Shown here: positions 28,870 to 37,065 of the stretch, in pieces
Layout: each line of letters begins with the position of its first letter
Position numbering within the stretch: the stretch's first letter is position 1
DNA from: Candidatus Streptomyces philanthi
GTDB taxonomy: Bacteria > Actinomycetota > Actinomycetes > Streptomycetales > Streptomycetaceae
NCBI GenBank assembly: GCA_018114805.1
Contig: CP073042.1
Coordinates: 992,001-1,056,000, forward strand
Length of the DNA stretch: 64,000 nucleotides
Direction of reading: 5' to 3'
Position numbers and translations under genes: made by a program
The notes under the pieces: model-generated
What the model saw: the letters and a program-made list of their open reading frames with translations, nothing else
Databases searched by the model: none
What the model was told of the DNA's origin: nothing

Positions 28870-30306
28870 TCAGAAGGGCTTGAACTGGTCGAACTCCTGG
28901 TCCGCCTCGTCCCGGGCCGCGTCGCGGTCCCGGCGGCGCTGAGCGGCCGGCCGGGGGGCCTCGAGGCGGTGGTCCTCGCCACGGCGGCCGAGCATCTCCG
29001 CGCCCGCGGCCATGGTCGGCTCCCAGTCGAAGACGACGGCGTTCTCGTCCGCGCCGATGGCGACCCCGACACCGGCCCGGGCGCCCGCCTTGAGCAGCGC
29101 GTCCTCCACGCCGAGCCGGTTGAGCCGGTCGGCCAGGTAGCCGACGGCCTCGTCGTTGTTGAAGTGCGTCTGGTGCACCCAGCGCTCCGGCTTCTCGCCG
29201 CGCACCCGGAACAGGTCGTCGCCCTCGGCAGTGACCGTGAAGCCGGCGTCGTCCACGGCCTTGGGCCGGATGACGATCCGCGTGGCCTCCTCCTTGGGCT
29301 TGGCCGCCCGCGCCTCGGCGACGATGCCCGCCAGCGCGAAGGACAGCTCCTTCAGGCCCGTCCGCGAGACCGCGGAGACCTCGTACACCGGGTAGCCGCG
29401 GGCCTCCAGGTCGGGCCGGATGATGTCGGCGAGGTCCTGGCCGTCGGGGATGTCGACCTTGTTGAGGACGACGAGCCGCGGCCGGTTCTCCAGGCCGCCG
29501 TACCCGGCCAGCTCGGCCTCGATGGTGTCCAGGTCGCTCAGCGGGTCGCGCTCGGACTCCAGCGTGGCCGTGTCCAGCACGTGCACTAGGACCGAGCAGC
29601 GCTCCACGTGGCGCAGGAACTCAAGGCCCAGTCCACGGCCCTGGCTCGCGCCGGGGATCAGGCCGGGCACGTCGGCGATCGTGTAGACGGTGGCGCCGGC
29701 GGTCACCACGCCCAGGTTGGGCACAAGGGTAGTGAACGGGTAGTGGGCGATCTTGGGCTTGGCGGCCGACAGCACGGAGATGAGGGACGACTTGCCCGCG
29801 CTCGGGTAGCCGACCAGCGCCACGTCGGCGACGGTCTTCAGCTCCAGGACCACGTCGCCGGCGTGCCCGGGCTCGCCGAGCAGCGCGAAGCCGGGGGCCT
29901 TGCGGCGGGCGGAGGCCAGCGCCGCGTTCCCCAGGCCGCCACGGCCGCCCTGCGCGGCCACGTACGTGGTGCCCTGGCCGACCAGGTCGGCCAGCACCTC
30001 GCCGTTCTTGTCCAGCACGACGGTGCCGTCGGGCACGGGCAGCACGAGGTCGCCGCCGTCCTTGCCGGAGCGGTTGCCGCCCTCGCCGGGCTTGCCGTTG
30101 GTGGCCTTGCGGTGCGGGGAGTGGTGGTAGTCGAGCAGCGTCGTGACCGACTGCTCGACGACCAGGATCACGTCACCGCCGCGCCCGCCGTTGCCGCCGT
30201 CGGGCCCGCCGAGCGGCTTGAACTTCTCGCGATGGACAGAGGCGCAGCCGTGGCCTCCGTTACCCGCGGCGACATGGAGTTCGACGCGGTCCACGAAGGT
30301 GGTCAT
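28870..30306 (-). CDS. obg: GTPase Obg/CgtA
   Basis: Obg is an essential ribosome-assembly GTPase; in Streptomyces it is also linked to onset of differentiation. The 478-residue protein has the Gly-rich Obg domain ([19 protein letters not shown], residues 1-158) and a G domain with G1 [11 protein letters not shown]3 DVPGLIPGA and G4 NKVD. A C-terminal OCT domain follows (about 340-425), then an acidic/basic tail. Start is ATG at 30306. It follows rplU-rpmA as in nearly all actinobacteria, and a large hairpin separates it from rpmA. Confidence 0.97.
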   Translation of the reverse strand: MTTFVDRVELHVAAGNGGHGCASVHREKFKPLGGPDGGNGGRGGDVILVVEQSVTTLLDYHHSPHRKATNGKPGEGGNRSGKDGGDLVLPVPDGTVVLDKNGEVLADLVGQGTTYVAAQGGRGGLGNAALASARRKAPGFALLGEPGHAGDVVLELKTVADVALVGYPSAGKSSLISVLSAAKPKIAHYPFTTLVPNLGVVTAGATVYTIADVPGLIPGASQGRGLGLEFLRHVERCSVLVHVLDTATLESERDPLSDLDTIEAELAGYGGLENRPRLVVLNKVDIPDGQDLADIIRPDLEARGYPVYEVSAVSRTGLKELSFALAGIVAEARAAKPKEEATRIVIRPKAVDDAGFTVTAEGDDLFRVRGEKPERWVHQTHFNNDEAVGYLADRLNRLGVEDALLKAGARAGVGVAIGADENAVVFDWEPTMAAGAEMLGRRGEDHRLEAPRPAAQRRRDRDAARDEADQEFDQFKPF

Positions 30307-30377
30307 GGGATGTGCCTCCAGTTACCTGCATACTAAAGATGTCTACTGCGTGCTGCCTGGTGGGACAACACGCCAAA

Positions 30378-30437
30378 GGCGGACCCTCTTCCCGCACCGG
30401 GACTCCATCGGAGTCCGTACGGGAAGGGAGGTCCGCC
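30378..30437 (-). promoter_or_regulatory. Large imperfect hairpin between rpmA and obg
   Basis: Outer arms GGCGGACC (30378-30385) and GGTCCGCC (30430-30437) pair, then CTTCCCG with CGGGAAG and GGACTCC with GGAGTCC, with small internal loops. The 60-base structure lies between the rpmA stop and the obg start, and no T tract follows. It could be a partial terminator or processing site that uncouples obg from the abundant ribosomal protein message. Confidence 0.6.
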
Positions 30438-30481
30438 TCCGCGAAAGAACCGTTACGCACGGTCCGCCGTGATCAGGGTGA

Positions 30482-30736
30482 TCAGGCGACCGGAACGATG
30501 TTCACGACCTTGCGGCCGCGGAAGGTGCGGAACTCCACCGCGCCGGCGTTCAGCGCGAACAGGGTGTCGTCACCGCCGCGCCCGACGCCGGAGCCCGGGT
30601 GGAAGTGGGTGCCACGCTGGCGGACCAGGATCTCACCGGCGTTCACGACCTGACCGCCGAAGCGCTTCACGCCGAGCCGCTGAGCGTTGGAGTCGCGACC
30701 GTTGCGAGTGGACGATGCGCCCTTCTTGTGTGCCAT
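30482..30736 (-). CDS. rpmA: 50S ribosomal protein L27
   Basis: L27 is a small basic protein near the peptidyl-transferase centre. The 84-residue sequence starts [16 protein letters not shown] and contains [19 protein letters not shown], then [20 protein letters not shown], all conserved. There is no Firmicutes-type cleaved N-terminal extension. It lies 14 bases downstream of rplU. Confidence 0.98.
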   Translation of the reverse strand: MAHKKGASSTRNGRDSNAQRLGVKRFGGQVVNAGEILVRQRGTHFHPGSGVGRGGDDTLFALNAGAVEFRTFRGRKVVNIVPVA

Positions 30737-30750
30737 CTCTCCTCAGTCCC

Positions 30751-31071
30751 TTACTTCGCGGCCGTCGGGATGCCGGTGACCTTGATCGCCGTGTACTGCT
30801 GGCGGTGGCCCTGACGACGCCGGTAGCCGGTCTTATTCTTGTAGCGAACAATGTCGATCTTCGCGCCCTTGTGGTGGTCCACGACCTCGGCCTGCACCTT
30901 GATCCCGGCCAGCAGCCACGGGTCGCTGGTGACCGCGTCGCCGTCGACAACGAGCAGGGTAGAGAGCTCTACCGTGTCGCCAACATTGGCGGTGGAAATC
31001 TTGTCAACCTCAACGATGTCGCCGACAGCAACCTTGTGCTGGCGACCACCGCTGCGCACGATGGCGTACAC
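30751..31071 (-). CDS. rplU: 50S ribosomal protein L21
   Basis: L21 binds 23S rRNA. The 106-residue protein begins [19 protein letters not shown] (GTG start), contains [20 protein letters not shown] and ends in a basic [15 protein letters not shown] region. It is the first gene of the rplU-rpmA-obg operon, preceded by a structured leader. Confidence 0.98.
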   Translation of the reverse strand: MYAIVRSGGRQHKVAVGDIVEVDKISTANVGDTVELSTLLVVDGDAVTSDPWLLAGIKVQAEVVDHHKGAKIDIVRYKNKTGYRRRQGHRQQYTAIKVTGIPTAAK

Positions 31072-31114
31072 GCGGATCTCGCTCTCTCGCTAGTAAACGG
31101 GACCCCTGATGCCA

Positions 31115-31162
31115 GCCGCTCACATGGGCCGATGGCCCATGAGATCCGAGTGGACGAGCGGC
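31115..31162 (-). promoter_or_regulatory. Structured leader upstream of rplU
   Basis: An outer stem (GCCGCTC at 31115-31121 with GAGCGGC at 31156-31162) encloses a strong inner hairpin CATGGGCC-GAT-GGCCCATG at 31123-31141. The structure is about 45 bases before the rplU GTG in the direction of transcription. Ribosomal-protein operon leaders often bind the encoded protein for feedback; here that is inference. A TTGACA-like -35 box occurs at 31237-31232 about 70 bases further upstream, without a clear -10. The rest of 31163-31490 shows no gene. Confidence 0.6.
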
Positions 31163-31490
31163 CTCTACCGAGGAGCCCGAGGGCCCGCGTCGGAAGGGAG
31201 TTGCTCAGGGGTTTGGCGTACAGACGCCGACTGTCAAGATTACGGCGTGCCGCGCCGCAGGGTCAAACCGGCCCCGCTCCAGCCCCGGCCGCACCTCGCC
31301 CCCCACCCGCCCCAGCCGGCCAGCCACGTCGCCGCCGCCGTCCCCGCCCGGACGCTTCGTCCGCGCCCGCCCATACGGGCCGCTCCTACGGGACCCGCTG
31401 GGCGGGCCCGCCGGAACCGCGACGCGCCGCTCCCCGAGCCCGTGGCGGGTCCGGGGAGCGGCGCTCGGTGGGCGTCGCCGCGCGGGGCGC

Positions 31491-34400
31491 TCAGTCCTCC
31501 GTGGTGGCCGACACGGCCGACGTGGACGACTGCTCCGCGGCGGCGGTCTTCTTGGTGGCCGTCTTCTTGGCGGTGGCCTTCTTGGTCGCCGCCTTCTTGG
31601 CCGGGGCCTTCTTGGCGGCCGCCTTCTTCGCGGTGGCCTTCTTGGCCGCCGCCGGCTCGTCCGCCTCCGGGGTCGTCGCCGCCTCGGGCTCCGCCTTCTT
31701 GGCGGTCGCCTTCTTCGCAGTGGCCTTCTTCGCAGTGGCCTTCTTGGCCGCGGTCTTCTTGGCCGCGGTCTTCTTGGCCGGCGGCTTCTTCGCGGCCTTC
31801 TTCGCCGCCGGGGCCGCCTCCTCCGTCGCGGCCTCCTCCTCCGCCGCCTCGACCAGCGCGTCGGGGGCGGGAGCCGTGACCGGCTCCGGCGCCTCGGGGG
31901 CCACCGGCTCGGCCGGGACCTCGGCGACGGCGCGGTCCGTGCTGGACGGACCGACCACGACCACGGCCGCCTCCGCGTCGGCCGGCGAACCGGCCGGCGC
32001 GGTGACCTTACGCGTCACCCGACGGCGAGCGCGCGGCGGCGCGGCGGGCGCGGCCGGCTCGGCGGCCACCATCACCGGGGCGACCGGCTGCGCGGCCGGC
32101 TCCGGGGTCGGCTCGACGACCGGCTCGACGACGGCCGGGGCCGGGGCCTCGGCAGCGGCCTGGGCGACCGGCTCCTCCGCACTCACCTCGGCCTGCCGGG
32201 GCGAGCCCGCGGGGGCCGACGCCTTGCGGCTGGCGCGCCGGCGACCGCGTCGCGAGGCGGCCGAACCGCGTCCCAGCTCAGCGGCGGCCTGCACCTCGGC
32301 GGCACTGCCGAACCACTCCTCCTCCGCCTCCGGGGCGGCGACCTCGGCCGGGGCGGGCTCGGTCACCTCGGTCGGGGCGGACTCGGCCGGCGTGGACGGG
32401 GCCGTCGGGCGCTCGACCTCGGCCGGCGCGTGGACATGCTCGTGCTGGTCGGCGCCGCCCTTCTTCTTGCCGCGCTTGCCACCGCCACCGGCGGAGGTCG
32501 GCTGGTCCATGTGGACCAGGACGCCGCGCCCGTTGCAGTGCACGCACGACTCGGAGAAGGACTCCAGGAGCCCCTGCCCGACGCGCTTGCGGGTCATCTG
32601 CACCAGGCCCAGCGAGGTCATCTCGGCCAACTGGTGCTTCGTACGGTCGCGGCCCAGGCACTCCAGGAGGCGGCGCAGCACGAGATCCCGGTTGGACTCC
32701 AGGACCATGTCGATGAAGTCGATCACGATGATGCCGCCGAGGTCGCGCAGCCGGAGCTGACGCACGATCTCCTCGGCCGCCTCCAGGTTGTTCCTGGTGA
32801 CCGTCTCCTCCAGGTTGCCGCCCTGGCCGGTGAACTTGCCGGTGTTGACGTCGACCACGACCATCGCCTCGGTCCGGTCGATCACCAGCGAGCCGCCGCT
32901 GGGCAGCCAGACCTTGCGGTCGAGCGCCTTCATGAGCTGCTCGTCGATCCGGTACGTGGCGAACACGTCCACGTCCGACGTCCACTTCTGGAGCCGGTCG
33001 GCGAGGTCGGGCGCGACGTGCGAGACGTAGCTGTGGATGGTCTCCCACGCGCCGTCACCGCTGACGATGACCTTGGAGAAGTCCTCGTTGAAGATGTCGC
33101 GCACGACGCGGACGGTCATGTCAGGCTCGCCGTACAGCAGCGTCGGGGCGTGCGAGCTGCCCCCCTTCGCCTTCTGCTGGATCTCCTCCCACTGCGCCTG
33201 CAGGCGGGCGACGTCGCGGGTCAGCTCGTCCTCGCTGGCGCCCTCGGCCGCGGTGCGCACGATGACGCCCGCGTCCTCGGGGACGATCTTCTTGAGGATC
33301 TGCTTCAGCCGCGCCCGCTCGGTGTCCGGGAGCTTGCGGCTGATGCCGGTCATCGAGCCCTCGGGCACGTACACCAGGTAGCGGCCGGGCAGCGAGACCT
33401 GGCTGGTCAGCCGGGCGCCCTTGTGGCCGATCGGGTCCTTGGTGACCTGGACCAGGACGGGCTGGCCGGACTTGAGCGCGGTCTCGATGCGGCGCGGACC
33501 GTGGCCCATGCCGAGCGCCTCGAAGTTGACCTCGCCGGCGTACAGGACCGCGTTGCGGCCCTTGCCGATGTCGACGAACGCGGCCTCCATCGACGGCAGC
33601 ACGTTCTGCACCTTGCCCAGGTACACGTTGGCGACGTAGCTGGTGGCCTGCTCCTTGTTCACGAAGTGCTCGACGAGGACGTTGTCCTCCAGCACGCCGA
33701 TCTGGGTGCGCTCGCCGCTCTGCCGGACGACCATGACGCGCTCGACGGCCTCGCGGCGCGCCAGGAACTCCGCCTCGGTGATGATCGGCACCCGGCGCCG
33801 GCCCTGCTCGCGGCCCTCGCGGCGGCGCTGCTTCTTGGCCTCAAGGCGCGTGGAGCCCTTGATGGACTGCACCTCGTCGGACGGCTCGACGTCCTTGGCG
33901 CGCCGCTCGCGCGGCTCGCGGATCTTGACGACCGTACGCTCCGGGTCGTCCCCACCGGTGGCGTCCGCGCCGTCGCCGCTGCGCCGGCGCCGACGCCGGC
34001 GGCGCCGGCTGCTGCTGGAGCCGCCGCCCATCGCGTCGTCCTCGCCCGCGCCGGGTTCGCCGTCCTCGGCGTGCTGCTCCTCGTCGGCGGGCTCGGCCTG
34101 GTCGCCATCGGTGTGCTCGTCGGCGCCCTCGGCGTCGAGTGCCTCACCCCGGCGACGGCGGCGGCCACCGCGACGGCGGCGGCGCGAGGGGCGGTCGCCG
34201 CCCTCGTCCTCGGCCTCCACGTCGTGCTCCGGCTCGGCGGCGCCGTCGGCCAGTGCCTCGTCCGCCTCGTCGGCCGGCTCGTCCTCGGCGGCACGGCGCC
34301 GGCTGCTGGTGGTGGCCCGCTCCGCGGCGGGCTCCTCCTCGTACGCGTCGTCCTGCCGCCCGGCCGCCGCGGCGGCCGCCGCGGTCTCCGGGGTCTGGAA

Positions 34401-35303
34401 CATCGGCTCGGCGAACACCGGTGCCTGGAAGACGGCGGTCGGCGGGCGGACGGCACGCCGCCGGCCCCGCACCGGCTCCTGGGTCGGGGTGCCGCTGGTG
34501 GCCTCGGCGGGCTGCGCCTCGGCGGCGGCCTCAGGGGTGCTCGCGGCGGGCGCGGCCTGGTCGGCGGCGACCCGCTGGCGGGTGCACCGCGTAGCGGGCG
34601 CGGGCTCCGGCGCGCTCTCCCGCTCGTCGGCGACCGGCTCCTGCGGCTCGGCGGTGGCCGTCCTACGCACGGCGCGGCGGCGGGTGCGCGACCTCGGCAC
34701 CGGCTCGGCCTCCACGGCCGGCTCGGCGACGGCTTCGGCGGCGACCTCGGCGGCCGGCTCCGGGGCGGCAGCGTGCTCGGCGGCCACCTCGGCGGCGGGC
34801 GTCTCGACGCCCTGCGCGGGGCCGGCCGGGGCGGTGGCCTTACGGGTGGCGCGGCGGCGGCTGCGGGCGCGCGGGGCGGACTCCTCGGCGGCGGCCTCGT
34901 CAGCGACGGCGTCGGCGGGGGTGGTCACGGCGGGGGTGGCGGCGGCGACCGGCTCCGGCTGGGCGGCGGCCACCGCGCCGGCCGGGGCGGTGGCCTTGCG
35001 GGTGGCCCGACGGCGGGTACGGCCGCGCGGGGCGGCCTCCGCGTCACCGGCCGCGCCGGTGTCGGAGGCGGGGGCGTCAGCGGCGGCACGCGGCTCGTCC
35101 GCCGCGTCGTCGCCGCTCAGCGCGGTGGCGTCGGTCTTCGCGACCGGGGGCCCGGCGGGCCGGGAGGCGGCGCGGCGCCGGCGGCGCGGCGGCAGGGTGC
35201 CGCTGGGGCTGTCCCCCAGCGGCGCCTCGGCGCCGGGCCGGTCGGCCGATTCGGGCACCTGCTGGGGCTGCGTGGATTCGTGGGGTGCAATTGGTTCGAG
35301 CAT
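31491..35303 (-). CDS. rne: Ribonuclease E/G (RNase ES type)
   Basis: This 1270-residue endoribonuclease processes and degrades RNA. The catalytic core is in the middle (about 540-960): an S1-like segment (NVYLGKVQNVLPSMEAAFVD), the catalytic Asp motifs VVVDVNTGKF and IIVIDFIDM, and the zinc-link CVHC. This central placement with long N- and C-terminal arms is the Streptomyces RNase ES layout. The arms are Ala/Glu/Pro-rich and carry repeated basic motifs of form RRRATRKATAPAG; the C-terminus ends with many KKAxAKK repeats. Start is MLEPIAPHE at ATG 35303 rather than an upstream in-frame start. The frame is fully intact despite its length and repeats. Confidence 0.96.
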   Translation of the reverse strand: MLEPIAPHESTQPQQVPESADRPGAEAPLGDSPSGTLPPRRRRRAASRPAGPPVAKTDATALSGDDAADEPRAAADAPASDTGAAGDAEAAPRGRTRRRATRKATAPAGAVAAAQPEPVAAATPAVTTPADAVADEAAAEESAPRARSRRRATRKATAPAGPAQGVETPAAEVAAEHAAAPEPAAEVAAEAVAEPAVEAEPVPRSRTRRRAVRRTATAEPQEPVADERESAPEPAPATRCTRQRVAADQAAPAASTPEAAAEAQPAEATSGTPTQEPVRGRRRAVRPPTAVFQAPVFAEPMFQTPETAAAAAAAGRQDDAYEEEPAAERATTSSRRRAAEDEPADEADEALADGAAEPEHDVEAEDEGGDRPSRRRRRGGRRRRRGEALDAEGADEHTDGDQAEPADEEQHAEDGEPGAGEDDAMGGGSSSSRRRRRRRRRSGDGADATGGDDPERTVVKIREPRERRAKDVEPSDEVQSIKGSTRLEAKKQRRREGREQGRRRVPIITEAEFLARREAVERVMVVRQSGERTQIGVLEDNVLVEHFVNKEQATSYVANVYLGKVQNVLPSMEAAFVDIGKGRNAVLYAGEVNFEALGMGHGPRRIETALKSGQPVLVQVTKDPIGHKGARLTSQVSLPGRYLVYVPEGSMTGISRKLPDTERARLKQILKKIVPEDAGVIVRTAAEGASEDELTRDVARLQAQWEEIQQKAKGGSSHAPTLLYGEPDMTVRVVRDIFNEDFSKVIVSGDGAWETIHSYVSHVAPDLADRLQKWTSDVDVFATYRIDEQLMKALDRKVWLPSGGSLVIDRTEAMVVVDVNTGKFTGQGGNLEETVTRNNLEAAEEIVRQLRLRDLGGIIVIDFIDMVLESNRDLVLRRLLECLGRDRTKHQLAEMTSLGLVQMTRKRVGQGLLESFSESCVHCNGRGVLVHMDQPTSAGGGGKRGKKKGGADQHEHVHAPAEVERPTAPSTPAESAPTEVTEPAPAEVAAPEAEEEWFGSAAEVQAAAELGRGSAASRRGRRRASRKASAPAGSPRQAEVSAEEPVAQAAAEAPAPAVVEPVVEPTPEPAAQPVAPVMVAAEPAAPAAPPRARRRVTRKVTAPAGSPADAEAAVVVVGPSSTDRAVAEVPAEPVAPEAPEPVTAPAPDALVEAAEEEAATEEAAPAAKKAAKKPPAKKTAAKKTAAKKATAKKATAKKATAKKAEPEAATTPEADEPAAAKKATAKKAAAKKAPAKKAATKKATAKKTATKKTAAAEQSSTSAVSATTED

Positions 35304-35579
35304 GCGGGCGGTTCTCCCGTCACGCTCCCGGGCGACGCGCCTGATTCCGGCTGCGGCACCGCGTGATGTGCGCGGTACCGCCATCCGGGGCGCGGGCGCC
35401 GCACGGGAGCTGTTGTCTCGCTCGCCGGGTCCCGTTCTTGGGCACCGGCGAAAGTCTCCTGGTCAGTGCGCCTGCCGCAGCCGGGCGGCTGCCCGTGAGG
35501 CGGCGGCGCGTCGACGACCATCCCTAGCCGGGACCCTCCGGCGCTCCCCCGCGAGCGGGCGTTGCCCCCGGTACGGCGG

Positions 35580-36323
35580 TCATTCCGGCGCCTTGGGTGG
35601 GGCGGCCTGGACTGCCTCGCGGTCGGGTGCGAGCGGATCGGTCACCGTGTCGGACTCCTCATCGAGCAGCCCCTGCGCCAGCCTGGTCACCGCAGCGGGG
35701 ACCGGCGGCGCCAGGTCGGCCGTAGCGCGGAGACCGGACAGGACGTCGTCGGGTCGCACGGCAGGTGTCACATGCCGAACAACCAGGCGCAGTATCGCAC
35801 AGCCACCATTGCCCGGCCTATCGGCCTGACCTGGGAGCGCTTCCAGTCCGACGACCGCTCCACGCGCGTCGAAGCTGCGCAACCCGTTTTTCGTGTGCCG
35901 TTGCACCTCCACGGTCTCCGCCGCGAGGAAGGCCGCGACGGCGCGCTCGGCCGCGGCGTGTTCCACCCCGTCGAGCCGCAGCTCCCACACCGACGCCTGG
36001 AGCCGGTCGGCTAGTCCCGACGTGGTGGCCTCCACCGCGTCGGTGACGTCGAGGCCGTCCGGGAGCGAGGTGTTGAGCAGCGTCCGAAGCTCGTCCGGGT
36101 CGCGTCGCTCGGCGAGCTGGATCTCCAGGTACTCGGCCTCACTGCCGGTGCCCGTGGGCGCGGCGTTGGCGTACGAGACCTTGGGGTGCGGGGTGAAGCC
36201 CGCCGAGTACGCCATGGGCACCTCGGCGCGGCGCAGGGCCCGCTCGAAGGCGCGCTGGAAATCACGGTGGCTGGTGAACCGGAGGCGGCCGCGCTTGGTG
36301 TAACGCAGTCGGATGCGCTGCAC
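35580..36323 (-). CDS. TIGR03936/DUF2344 family protein
   Basis: This 247-residue protein starts (GTG) MQRIRLRYTKRGRLRFTSHR and contains RAEVPMAYSAGFTPHPKVSY, the family signature. In many bacteria it is fused to or next to the radical-SAM protein encoded at 37066-39003, and in actinobacteria the pair sits upstream of rne. The function is not established; a role in tRNA or translation-related modification has been proposed. It is intact, although a remnant now separates it from its partner. Confidence 0.9.
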   Translation of the reverse strand: MQRIRLRYTKRGRLRFTSHRDFQRAFERALRRAEVPMAYSAGFTPHPKVSYANAAPTGTGSEAEYLEIQLAERRDPDELRTLLNTSLPDGLDVTDAVEATTSGLADRLQASVWELRLDGVEHAAAERAVAAFLAAETVEVQRHTKNGLRSFDARGAVVGLEALPGQADRPGNGGCAILRLVVRHVTPAVRPDDVLSGLRATADLAPPVPAAVTRLAQGLLDEESDTVTDPLAPDREAVQAAPPKAPE

Positions 36324-36601
36324 CGCGGGAGCGGGCGGTGGGCCTTCGGGCTGTCGCTTGCCCAGGGTGACGTCTCCTTGCCTAGGGCCGGCCAGGTCGT
36401 CAGCCCGCGCGCAGTGGGGGCCGCACCGGCTGTCGCCTGCCCGTGTCGTCCGGTCCGGCGCCCCGCCGCACAGCGGTGGTCGGCGCGTCGACCTTCTCCC
36501 TAGGGTACGCGTCGCCCGCGCCCCGAGCGCTCCCCGGGGGTTGGCGGCCGGCTCCGGACCCCGCTGTGACCTGCCACGACACAGGGGGCGGGCCGTGCGG
36601 G

Positions 36602-36923
36602 TCAGCGGTCGTCGGCGGCGGCCGGGACGCTCATCAGGTCAACCACGAACAGCAGCGTGTCCGTGCCCTTGACCCCCGCCGACGGGAGCCCGTCGACGCC
36701 GTACGCCTTCTCCGTCGACACGGCGGGCGGCGTCCACCTCGCGGGCGAAGCGGCGCCGGAACTCCTGGTCGTCGGCCAGTTCGGCGCGCGCCACCTTGAG
36801 GGCGGCGATGTGTCCGGTGGCGGCGCGGCCGAGGAAGACCACTCCCATGCCGCCGCTGCCGAGCCGCGCGAGCAACTCGTATCCGCCCACCGACCGCGGA
36901 TCACCCGCCTCCAGCGGCTTCAT
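36602..36923 (-). pseudogene. Remnant: Ser/Thr kinase N-terminus joined to FKBP C-terminus
   Basis: The first 65 codons read as the N-terminal lobe of a Ser/Thr protein kinase: VGGYELLARLGSGGMGVVFL (P-loop) and AALKVARAEL with the ATP Lys, ending in FAREVDAARRV. At about 36720 the homology jumps, in another frame, to EKAYGVDGLPSAGVKGTDTL and LFVVDLMSV, the C-terminal end of an FKBP-type peptidyl-prolyl isomerase. Both genes are otherwise missing. A single deletion that fused two genes, now out of frame, explains this. It lies between the radical-SAM and DUF2344 genes. Confidence 0.75.
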
Positions 36924-36981
36924 GCGCCGGCCCTCCCCGTAGCCCGGTGCGCGAGCCTACCCGGGGCGTACGAAAGCACAC

Positions 36982-37027
36982 CACAGCCCCGTCCACCCCG
37001 ACTGACCTCGGGGTGGACGGGGCTGTG
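36982..37027. terminator. 20-bp perfect hairpin downstream of radical-SAM gene
   Basis: Arms at 36982-37001 and 37008-37027 are perfectly complementary (left arm CACAGCCCCGTCCACCCCGA), with loop CTGACC. The hairpin starts 39 bases after the radical-SAM stop in its transcription direction. There is no strong T tract, as is common for Streptomyces terminators. Confidence 0.85.
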
Positions 37028-37065
37028 GGGCCGGCCGGCGCGGGCCAGGCCGGCCTGGTGGCGCC

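Noticed and set aside
35304..35579. Extra N-terminal coding extension of rne
   Set aside because: An in-frame upstream start exists, but the extension is short, Arg-rich and unlike RNase E; MLEPIAPHE is a typical Streptomyces start.
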